From positions 1-5,137 of the forward strand of contig JAUZOB010000250.1 of NCBI GenBank assembly GCA_030706665.1: a stretch of DNA of 5,137 bases, written 5' to 3'. The notes beneath the pieces are model-generated. The model saw only the letters and a program-made list of their open reading frames with translations. It searched no databases and was not told the DNA's origin. The stretch comes from Bacteroidota bacterium. Its GTDB lineage: Bacteria; Bacteroidota; Bacteroidia; Bacteroidales; Prolixibacteraceae. The position numbers were made by a program, and so were the translations under genes. Positions 1-5,049 of the stretch are shown here, piece by piece (positions within the stretch are counted from its first letter, which is position 1; each line of letters starts with the position of its first letter).

Positions 1-386
1 AGTAATCTTCGGGAGTCGGGATTGTTTTTGATGTCGTTTATTAACTGGCTGATTTGGTCGATGTGACGTCCGTCGGGTGTTGGCCAGCTTCTCCATTGGT
101 AACCGTAAATGTGTCCGAGGTTGCCATCTTTGTCTGCCCATTCGTCCCAGATGGATACTCCGTGTTCCTTAAGATATTTTGTGTTGGTCTCACCCTGTAA
201 GAACCAAAGTAATTCGTAGATGATCGATTTCAGATGCAGTTTCTTTGTCGTTACAATCGGGAACCCTTCTTCCAGATTAAAACGCATCTGATATCCGAAG
301 GTACTGATTGTTCCAGTACCTGTACGGTCGTGTTTTTCAGAGCCGTTGTCGATTATATGGCTTAGAAGATCAAGATATTGTTTCAT
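1..386 (-). CDS. thyA: Thymidylate synthase ThyA, N-terminal part (cut by window edge)
   Basis: Cytoplasmic enzyme that methylates dUMP to dTMP using 5,10-methylenetetrahydrofolate, the de novo source of thymidylate. The reverse strand from the ATG at 386 reads 128 codons without a stop before leaving the window; ThyA is usually about 264 residues, so roughly half is present. Visible family motifs: DRTGTGT at residues 20-26, including the phosphate-binding Arg21; YELLWFLQG at 57-65 with the conserved Glu58; IWDEWAD at 79-85; YGYQWRSWPTPDGRHIDQI around 94-112; and PDSRR at 123-127 with the paired arginines that contact the dUMP phosphate of the partner subunit. Numbering matches the E. coli enzyme without gaps over this stretch. 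The catalytic cysteine (near residue 146 in E. coli) lies outside the window. It lies downstream of the DUF151 gene on the same strand, separated by 102 bases. Identification is certain; completeness cannot be judged here. Confidence 0.97.
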   Translation of the reverse strand, partial: MKQYLDLLSHIIDNGSEKHDRTGTGTISTFGYQMRFNLEEGFPIVTTKKLHLKSIIYELLWFLQGETNTKYLKEHGVSIWDEWADKDGNLGHIYGYQWRSWPTPDGRHIDQISQLINDIKNNPDSRRL

Positions 387-404
387 GATCGAATGATTTT
401 GTTA

Positions 405-412
405 CAAAGATG
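405..412 (-). promoter_or_regulatory. Possible -7 promoter element for thyA
   Basis: On the minus strand this reads CATCTTTG, seven of eight positions of the Bacteroidota -7 consensus TAnnTTTG. It ends 18 bases before the thyA start codon, which would give a very short leader. The best -33 candidate (TTTCTG, minus strand, 435-440) is weak and spaced 22 bases away. thyA could instead be read through from the upstream gene, because no convincing terminator is seen between them. Confidence 0.3.
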
Positions 413-488
413 GGGGTTTTTTGAAAAAGAAGTGCAGAAATTAGAATGATTAGCCGGGAAAAATATTCCATTTGTGTGTTCTGAAGTT

Positions 489-1076
489 TTACTTCCTGGT
501 TCTTCGTTTGATCTCGTCCCGGATCTTTGAAGCGCGTTCATAATCTTCCTCCTGAACGGCTTCGTTTAATATTTCATTCAGGTCATCCAACGAGAGTTCT
601 GCAAGATCCTCTGCATTTTCTTCGTCTGAGTCCGTTGATTCATCCAGGTCATCCTTGGTTTTCTCCTGCTCGATTACAATTCCGGCTTTGTCCATGATGT
701 CTTCGGTTGTATAGATCGGACAATCAAATCGGAGGGCAAGAGCGACTGCGTCTGAAGTGCGCGAGTCGATGCGGATTTCTTTTCCTTTTTGAACGCAGTC
801 AATTTCGGCGTAAAAGATGCCTTCTTCAAGTTTATAGATTAATACCTCTTTGATGGTGATGTCAAAAGCCCGTGCTACGTTTAGGAAGAGGTCATGGGTG
901 AGTGGTCTGGGCGGAGTAAGCCCTTCCAGTTGAATGGCTATGGATTGTGCTTCAACCGGACCAATGATGATAGGTATGCGGCGATCTCCATCTTCTTCTG
1001 CCAATACCAGTGCATATGCCCCCGATTGGGTTTGGCTGACAGACAGACCTAAAACATTGATTCGGACTTTTTTCAC
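489..1076 (-). CDS. Bifunctional nuclease family protein (DUF151) with C-terminal UVR domain
   Basis: Member of the bifunctional nuclease family (DUF151/BFN), whose plant and bacterial members have reported DNase and RNase activity; the cellular role in Bacteroidota is not settled. Residues 1-137 form the DUF151 domain, with SGAYALVLAEEDGDRRIPIIIG at 18-39, VEAQSIAIQLEG at 41-52, RPLTHDLF at 57-64 and RIDSRTSDAVALALRF at 102-117. A very acidic linker follows (about 138-163), then a UvrB/UvrC-like UVR segment (about 161-195) with LNEAVQEEDYERASKIRDEI, a probable helical hairpin for protein contacts. The GTG at 1076 is chosen as start: the family normally begins directly with the KKVRINVLG-type strand, the 22 residues added by the ATG at 1142 resemble no family member, and that ATG falls at the putative promoter. 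This gives 195 residues. It is transcribed away from rplU and toward thyA. The family is sure; the biochemical role is not. Confidence 0.93.
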   Translation of the reverse strand: MKKVRINVLGLSVSQTQSGAYALVLAEEDGDRRIPIIIGPVEAQSIAIQLEGLTPPRPLTHDLFLNVARAFDITIKEVLIYKLEEGIFYAEIDCVQKGKEIRIDSRTSDAVALALRFDCPIYTTEDIMDKAGIVIEQEKTKDDLDESTDSDEENAEDLAELSLDDLNEILNEAVQEEDYERASKIRDEIKRRTRK

Positions 1077-1139
1077 TCTCGCTAATTTTAAACTGATATA
1101 ACCACTATATAAGTTTGACTGAATTTGACTCAGTAAAAA

Positions 1140-1147
1140 CAAAAATA
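1140..1147 (-). promoter_or_regulatory. Putative -7 element for the DUF151 gene
   Basis: The minus strand reads TATTTTTG, an exact match to the Bacteroidota -7 consensus TAnnTTTG. Transcription would begin a few bases to the left, giving a leader of about 55-60 bases before the GTG start at 1076. It also places the alternative ATG (1140-1142) inside the promoter, which argues against that start. No good -33 TTTG sits at the usual 19-21 base spacing, so confidence is moderate. Confidence 0.45.
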
Positions 1148-1206
1148 AGAATTGTTTTTAATATGTCTCTCATAAAAACGTATGTTAATTGAATCATTTC
1201 ATCTGA

Positions 1207-1286
1207 TTTGCAAAAATGTTTGTAGATTTTTTGCAAAAAAATAAAAGTAAATGTTTGCATCTCATTGGGAAATATGTACTTTTGCA
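1207..1286 (+). repeat. Four TTTGCA repeats, including a 14-bp palindrome, at the rplU promoter
   Basis: TTTGCA occurs at 1207-1212, 1230-1235, 1254-1259 and 1281-1286, with spacings of 23, 24 and 27 bases. The first is part of the palindrome TTTGCAAA (1207-1214). The second is the centre of a perfect 14-bp palindrome, TTTTTTGCAAAAAA (1227-1240). The third and fourth contain the -33 and -7 promoter elements. The repeats are seen directly. Whether the upstream two bind a regulator, act as an A/T-tract upstream element, or are chance in AT-rich DNA is open. Confidence 0.5.
1254..1284 (+). promoter_or_regulatory. Bacteroidota-type promoter of rplU-rpmA
   Basis: A -33 element TTTG (1254-1257) and a -7 element TACTTTTG (1277-1284, exact match to TAnnTTTG) are separated by 19 bases, the consensus spacing for the Bacteroidota primary sigma factor. 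Transcription should start near 1288-1291, giving a leader of about 80 bases before rplU. AT-rich DNA with A-tracts lies just upstream (1211-1251) and may act as an UP-like element, as expected for a strong ribosomal-protein promoter. Confidence 0.85.
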
Positions 1287-1299
1287 GTCCAAATTATAT

Positions 1300-1347
1300 C
1301 CGCCAAGGCTCTAAAAGAGGAAACAGTTGATGTAGCCCGCCTTCCGG
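1300..1347 (+). promoter_or_regulatory. Foldable 5' leader of rplU, candidate autoregulatory structure
   Basis: The predicted rplU leader can fold: CCG (1300-1302) pairs with CGG (1345-1347) and AAGGC (1305-1309) with GCCTT (1339-1343), with a small internal loop between. Inside, TCT and AGA (1310-1312 with 1316-1318) can form a short hairpin, and GGCT (1307-1310) can alternatively pair with AGCC (1334-1337). The enclosed loop contains AGAGG (1316-1320) and a start-stop pair ATGTAG (1330-1335). L21 operons in other phyla have autoregulatory leaders, but this fold matches none that I recognise. The pairing is seen; regulation is inference. Confidence 0.35.
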
Positions 1348-1369
1348 ACAAAACGCAAAAGACGTAAAT

Positions 1370-1681
1370 ATGTACGCTATTGTTGAGATTGCTGGACAGC
1401 AATTTAAAGTAGAAAAAGACAAGAAGATCTTCGTACACCGTTTGGAAAATGAAATTGGCGATAGTCTTGAATTCGGAAAAGTATTGCTGATTGAAAATGA
1501 CGGTGAGGTAAAAGTAGGAACTCCTGTTGTTGAAGGAGCTAAGGTGACAGCTAAGGTATTAGCTCATCCCCGTGGTGAAAAAGTTCTGGTATTCAAAAAG
1601 AAAAGAAGAAAGACTTATCAGAAATGTAATGGTCACCGTCAGGATTTTACACAGATCCAAATTGAAGAAGTTATCGGATAA
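1370..1681 (+). CDS. rplU: 50S ribosomal protein L21
   Basis: Component of the large ribosomal subunit that binds 23S rRNA. The 103-residue product is full length for the family (about 100-105). It starts with the typical MYAIVEIAGQQFKVE strand, where IVEIAGQQFKVE matches the conserved I-x-x-GGKQYKV region of other L21 proteins. It has a central VKVGTPVVEGAKVTAKV block (47-63) and the basic VFKKKRRKTYQKCNGHRQ segment (74-91) that carries the rRNA-binding signature, ending in TQIQIEEVIG. The ATG at 1370 is the only sensible start and is preceded by A-rich sequence rather than a Shine-Dalgarno, as is usual in Bacteroidota. It is the first gene of the rplU-rpmA pair, 22 bases ahead of rpmA, and is driven by the promoter at 1254-1284. 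Confidence 0.98.
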   Translation: MYAIVEIAGQQFKVEKDKKIFVHRLENEIGDSLEFGKVLLIENDGEVKVGTPVVEGAKVTAKVLAHPRGEKVLVFKKKRRKTYQKCNGHRQDFTQIQIEEVIG

Positions 1682-1703
1682 TTTTTAAAAAAAACATTGA
1701 ACC

Positions 1704-1964
1704 ATGGCACATAAGAAAGGTGTAGGTAGTTCGAAGAACGGCCGCGAATCCGAAAGTAAACGACTCGGGGTTAAAATATTCGGAGGTCAGGTAGCTAAAG
1801 CTGGGAATATTCTTGTTCGTCAGCGCGGTACTGTACATCATCCCGGATTAAATGTAGGAATTGGTAAAGATCACACATTGTTCGCATTGATCGATGGTGT
1901 TGTGACTTTCAAGAAAAAGGAAAGCGGACGCTCATTTATTTCAGTACAGCCTTTTTCAGCTTAA
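1704..1964 (+). CDS. rpmA: 50S ribosomal protein L27
   Basis: Large-subunit protein whose flexible N-terminus reaches the peptidyl-transferase centre and helps position tRNA. The 86 residues are full length. The N-terminus MAHKKGVGSSKNGRESESKRLGVK is the L27 signature, followed by FGGQVAKAGNILVRQRGT (26-43) and the conserved HPGLNVGIGKDHTLFAL block (46-62). The protein starts directly with MAHKKG, so it has no cleavable N-terminal extension of the kind seen in Firmicutes L27. It is co-transcribed with rplU and followed by a strong terminator. Confidence 0.98.
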   Translation: MAHKKGVGSSKNGRESESKRLGVKIFGGQVAKAGNILVRQRGTVHHPGLNVGIGKDHTLFALIDGVVTFKKKESGRSFISVQPFSA

Positions 1965-2000
1965 ATAACAGAAGAGACATTCTCTGTTTAAAATATTCTG

Positions 2001-2048
2001 AATCTCCTGTTTTTATTACTGTGTAATAAGACAGGAGATTTTTTATTT
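2001..2048 (+). terminator. Intrinsic terminator after rplU-rpmA
   Basis: A perfect 10-bp inverted repeat, AATCTCCTGT (2001-2010) and ACAGGAGATT (2031-2040), encloses a second 7-bp stem, TTATTAC (2013-2019) and GTAATAA (2023-2029), with a TGT loop. The stem runs straight into a T-rich tract (2039-2052, broken by one A). This is a textbook Rho-independent terminator separating the ribosomal protein genes from serS. Confidence 0.92.
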
Positions 2049-2051
2049 TTT

Positions 2052-2059
2052 TAATTTTG
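2052..2059 (+). promoter_or_regulatory. Putative -7 element for serS
   Basis: TAATTTTG is an exact match to the TAnnTTTG -7 consensus, 31 bases ahead of the serS start codon, giving a leader of about 25 bases. It sits in the T-rich tail of the preceding terminator, so terminator and promoter are nested. The expected -33 position falls inside the terminator stem and has no TTTG, so strength is uncertain. Confidence 0.5.
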
Positions 2060-2090
2060 CCCCTCAATCAATGTTATAATCTTATCCAAT

Positions 2091-3365
2091 ATGTTGACTC
2101 TAAAGCTGATCAAAGAGAATCCTGATTTGGTAATCGAACGGCTTGCTGTTAAGAATTTCGATGCCAAAGAAATTGTAGGACAGGTGATTGCAGTTTCAAA
2201 CCGCAAGAACGAGATTCAAAAAGAACTTGATGAGAGTAAAGCTGAAATGAATTCGCTCTCGCGTGAAATAGGTAAGCTGTTTCAACAGGGTAAGTCCCAG
2301 GAAGCTGAAGCTGCCAAAGCAAGAACATCAGAGCTTAAAAACAATATTAAAGATTTGGAACAGGAGTTTGTTTCCAAAGATGCTGAACTCCTTCAGTTAG
2401 TTGTATTATTGCCCAATATTCCATGTGAGTTAGTTCCTCCCGGGAAAACTGCAGATGACAATGTCGTTGTAGCTACCGGTGGCAATATGCCCGAACTTTT
2501 CGACGGGGCTCTCTGTCATTGGGATCTCGCTGCAAAATACGATATCATCGATTTTGAACTGGGGGTTAAAATTACCGGTGCAGGTTTCCCTGTTTACAAA
2601 GGTAAAGGCGCTCGTTTGCAACGGGCATTAATTAACTTCTTCCTCGATCAGGCACGCGATGCCGGTTATCTTGAAATTCAACCTCCTTATGTGGTAAATG
2701 AAGATTCAGGATTCGGTACAGGACAGCTGCCGGATAAAGAAGGACAGATGTATCAGGCAACTCTTGATAACCTCTATCTGATTCCGACTGCCGAAGTTCC
2801 GGTTACAAATATCTATCGCGATGTCATTCTCGATTACAAGGATCTGCCGATCAAAAACACGGCTTATAGTGCTTGCTTCCGTCGCGAAGCCGGCTCTTAC
2901 GGAAAAGATGTAAGAGGATTGAATCGACTTCATCAGTTCGATAAAGTTGAGATCGTTCAGATTGCTCATCCTTCGAAATCGTATGAGGTACTCGATCAGA
3001 TGGTGGCTCATGTTTCTTCTTTGGTTGAAAAACTCGGTCTGCCATATCGTATTGTCAGACTCTGCGGGGGTGATATAAGCTTTACCTCGGCTTTGACTTA
3101 TGACTTTGAAGTATTTTCAGCGGCACAGGAAAAATGGCTTGAAGTAAGCTCTGTTTCCAATTTCGAATCTTTCCAGGCAAACCGCTTGAAACTTCGTTAT
3201 CGCGAAGAAGGAGATCGAAAGGTAGTACTTGCACATACGTTGAATGGCTCTGCACTTGCGTTGCCACGTATCGTAGCATCTATCCTTGAGAATTATCAGA
3301 CTCCGGAAGGCATTCGCGTTCCTGAAGTATTGATTCCTTATTGCGGATTCGATCTGATTAACTAA
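2091..3365 (+). CDS. serS: Seryl-tRNA synthetase
   Basis: Class II aminoacyl-tRNA synthetase that charges tRNA-Ser (and tRNA-Sec where present) with serine using ATP, in the cytoplasm. The 424 residues match the family length. Residues 1 to about 105 are the N-terminal tRNA-binding arm, with a charged antiparallel coiled coil (about 35-100, rich in K, E and A). The catalytic core follows: GVKITGAGFPVYKGKGARLQRAL (158-180), the TAEVPVTN serine-binding loop (233-240), motif 2 with FRREAGSYGKDVRGLNRLHQF (263-283), the glutamate-containing EVSSVSNFESFQANR (351-365) and motif 3 TLNGSALALPRI (383-394), which carries the SALALPRI form I recall from Bacteroidota homologues. The ATG at 2091 gives the expected MLTLKLIKENP start. 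The gene follows rplU-rpmA, an order common in Bacteroidales, and ends in its own terminator. Confidence 0.98.
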   Translation: MLTLKLIKENPDLVIERLAVKNFDAKEIVGQVIAVSNRKNEIQKELDESKAEMNSLSREIGKLFQQGKSQEAEAAKARTSELKNNIKDLEQEFVSKDAELLQLVVLLPNIPCELVPPGKTADDNVVVATGGNMPELFDGALCHWDLAAKYDIIDFELGVKITGAGFPVYKGKGARLQRALINFFLDQARDAGYLEIQPPYVVNEDSGFGTGQLPDKEGQMYQATLDNLYLIPTAEVPVTNIYRDVILDYKDLPIKNTAYSACFRREAGSYGKDVRGLNRLHQFDKVEIVQIAHPSKSYEVLDQMVAHVSSLVEKLGLPYRIVRLCGGDISFTSALTYDFEVFSAAQEKWLEVSSVSNFESFQANRLKLRYREEGDRKVVLAHTLNGSALALPRIVASILENYQTPEGIRVPEVLIPYCGFDLIN

Positions 3366-3449
3366 GACGTTTGATAGCCTTATTGAAAAAGGGCTGTATA
3401 AAAATAGAAGTTGTGAGCGGGCATGCTTTGTGTCGCTGGCATATTATTA

Positions 3450-3499
3450 AAGCGAGTAAGAACTTTTGGCTAAGCCGGAGTTTTTACTCGCTTTTTATA
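3450..3499 (+). terminator. Intrinsic terminator after serS
   Basis: AAGCGAGTAA (3450-3459) pairs perfectly with TTACTCGCTT (3484-3493). Inside, AACT (3461-3464) pairs with AGTT (3479-3482) and GGC (3468-3470) with GCC (3474-3476) around a TAA loop. The stem is followed by TTTTTATAT. It starts 85 bases past the serS stop. On the minus strand the same stem is followed by TTTAATAATAT, a weaker tract, so it may partly stop transcription from the convergent gene ending at 3567 as well. Confidence 0.87.
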
Positions 3500-3566
3500 T
3501 GTATTTCAAAACACTTCAGAAGACGACACACGGAGGAATGGAGCTCTGTATCTAATCTTTTTAAAT

Positions 3567-4010
3567 CTACTCATACATATATGACCTTTTTAATTGCATA
3601 GAATCTAATTCATTTTTCTTCTTTTTACTAAATCCTAGATATTTTCCGTTATCCAAATTTACGACATAGGTATTTAAATGATTGTTAATAGATATTTCTA
3701 AGATTATTGGTGACACTATCTTTTTTAGATGAATAATTTTGTCTTTAAAAAGAGCAATGGCACAATTATCTGTATTAAATATTTTTATTATAAATTCTGT
3801 TCGGCCAATAACTAAATCACTTTTTAATTTTTGATTTGTAAATATATCTTGCTTATTTACTCTAAAAGAAACTTTGTCATTTTTAAAAAAATCCTGAAAA
3901 TCTACTCTAAATAGTAAATTATTGTCATCTTGTGCTTTTAGAGAACAAGTATTTATTAAAAAAATTAAAGATAAAATGCATTTAATCATGTAAGTTGAAT
4001 TTTTATTCAT
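3567..4010 (-). CDS. Uncharacterised exported protein, 147 residues
   Basis: Function not recognised. The first 26 residues form a signal peptide: a short polar start with Lys3 and Lys10, a hydrophobic core CILSLIFLINTC (11-22), and a likely cut after SLKA with Gln27 next, a pattern frequent in Bacteroidota exported proteins. With no cysteine at the cut it is not a lipoprotein. The mature part (about 120 residues) alternates hydrophobic and polar residues, as in KVSFRVNKQDIF and EFIIKIFN, suggesting a small beta-rich fold; this is inference. It ends with a basic KKKKNE stretch and SYMYE. A second start, Met8, is possible. Codon use is very AT-rich compared with serS. The ATG lies six bases after the stop of the broken frame at 4017-4318, suggesting shared transcription with the 227-residue gene upstream. 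The strong signal peptide and open frame make a real gene likely. Confidence 0.72.
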   Translation of the reverse strand: MNKNSTYMIKCILSLIFLINTCSLKAQDDNNLLFRVDFQDFFKNDKVSFRVNKQDIFTNQKLKSDLVIGRTEFIIKIFNTDNCAIALFKDKIIHLKKIVSPIILEISINNHLNTYVVNLDNGKYLGFSKKKKNELDSMQLKRSYMYE

Positions 4011-4016
4011 TACGAT

Positions 4017-4318
4017 TCAATTTTTTATTTTTATAAACTTAAGGCAATTTCCGTTACCATCGTAAGGATGAGTCGTAATAGTTTCATTTATAGAATTTTT
4101 TAAACTATATAGCATATTTGATATTACATATTGATAATTGAATTTTTGTTCGATTCCTTTATTGAGGTTCTGGTTAATTTTAGGAAATTTTCATTTTCCT
4201 CGTAAGAGATATCATTCTCTTTATATGAATTCATACTATTCCATGTTGAACTTACAGATTCATAATAGTTACTGAAAGTTAGTTGATTTAACTCGTCATG
4301 TTGGGATGCACATGCTTT
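4017..4318 (-). pseudogene. Frameshifted remnant of an unknown gene
   Basis: This interval between two exported-protein genes has no intact frame, but a protein-like one can be pieced together. On the minus strand one frame is open from 4318 to 4127 (64 codons, starting KACASQHDELNQLTF) and stops at 4124-4126. A second frame, open from 4190, continues as NYQYVISNMLYSLKNS and ends THPYDGNGNCLKFIKIKN before the TGA at 4017-4019. One extra A in the five-A run (4143-4147 on the complement) would join them into a 100-residue sequence. The 5' side is also closed: an in-frame TAA (4319-4321) precedes it, with 18 more open codons beyond (4322-4375), and no start codon is apparent. It is therefore probably a 5'-truncated, frameshifted gene. 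KAC near its start could recall a lipobox, but weakly. A sequencing error in the homopolymer is an alternative for the frameshift only. Confidence 0.55.
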
Positions 4319-4365
4319 TTAATTGCCGGGTGGAATTCCTTTGCTATTTGTTTTTACAATTCCAA

Positions 4366-5049
4366 TTACTCCTCTTTAGCGTTTTTTACAAGTTTCAAAT
4401 ACTCTTCACGCAAGAGATTAGCCATTAGTGGATCCATTAATTTTATCTTCTTGTATAAGACATTATAATCCCGTTTGACATATTTGTTGTCAGGGTGGGG
4501 ACCGTCGAATAAAAACCTTAAAAAGCTACGGATCTCTTTGGTGTTATGCTGTTTGAGTAAAGCAATAGTCAAATCTGGATTTTCATTTATATGACTTAAA
4601 ATGCATTCTTGTAAGTATTCTACGGCATCAGCATCCCATTGTCCATTTATACCTAATATTATAAGTTTATTGTAATATTCTTTTGTAGAATATATAGCAT
4701 CTAACTTACATAAGAAGCTAATATTCTCTTCGTAAGTATCATATAGAGGCATAGGGCCTTTTTTATCACTATAACCATAAATAGAGTTAAAAGTTGAAAA
4801 GTCGGATGGAAATGCAGCAAAAAATAACTTTTGGTATTCGATGCTATCTTTCCCGTGAGACTTGTTATAATAAGCTTTAAGGGCTTCGATTTGATTCCTT
4901 CTATTCTTTAATTTTGTGTCGTCACTTTGTCCTCTGGATGGAATTGAATGGATAAAGAGCAACATTATTAAGAAGACTAGAACAGTGTTACGATTCCCTG
5001 TCTTTGGTTGGCGGCATCTCCTTGCTGTTATATCTTTTGATACTTCCAT
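4366..5049 (-). CDS. Uncharacterised exported protein, 227 residues
   Basis: No function is established from the sequence. Residues 1-23 are polar and basic, 24-36 hydrophobic (VLVFLIMLLFIHS), and the likely signal-peptidase cut follows PSRG at 40, leaving Gln41 as mature N-terminus, so export to the periplasm or beyond is expected. The mature part looks mostly helical, with conserved-looking aromatic blocks: FFAAFPSDFSTFNSIYGY (76-93), PLYDTYEENISFL (101-113), KLIILGINGQWDADAVEYLQ (128-147) and FLRFLFDGPHPDNK (176-189). From memory, similar proteins with AFP..F..FN..YGY, G.WDADAV and FDGPHP occur in Bacteroidota, sometimes near Rhs-type polymorphic toxin genes; I cannot confirm this here, and an immunity role is only a hypothesis. 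The ATG at 5049 gives an unusually long n-region for a signal peptide, but no better start is visible. It appears to lead the minus-strand accessory unit. Confidence 0.8.
   Translation of the reverse strand: MEVSKDITARRCRQPKTGNRNTVLVFLIMLLFIHSIPSRGQSDDTKLKNRRNQIEALKAYYNKSHGKDSIEYQKLFFAAFPSDFSTFNSIYGYSDKKGPMPLYDTYEENISFLCKLDAIYSTKEYYNKLIILGINGQWDADAVEYLQECILSHINENPDLTIALLKQHNTKEIRSFLRFLFDGPHPDNKYVKRDYNVLYKKIKLMDPLMANLLREEYLKLVKNAKEE

Noticed and set aside
483..495. GAAGT/ACTTC short inverted repeat around the stop codon of the DUF151 gene
   Set aside because: Only five base pairs with no T-tract on the minus strand; too weak to call a terminator.
2430..3279. Several minus-strand open frames of 63-101 codons inside serS
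   Set aside because: They lie wholly within the certain serS gene, show no protein-family features, and are shadows of its codon pattern.
3376..3395. AGCC/GGCT hairpin just after the serS stop
   Set aside because: Four to six imperfect pairs and followed by GTATAAAAATAG rather than a T-tract; the stronger hairpin at 3450-3493 is the terminator.
3533..3555. GGAGGAATGG, a Shine-Dalgarno-like sequence touching an ATG
   Set aside because: The frame ends after five codons and the sequence lies between convergent genes; nothing supports translation.
3371..3601. 76-codon open frame on the plus strand after serS
   Set aside because: It runs through the serS terminator hairpin, has no family resemblance or signal peptide, and overlaps the end of the opposite-strand 147-residue gene; it is best explained by chance.
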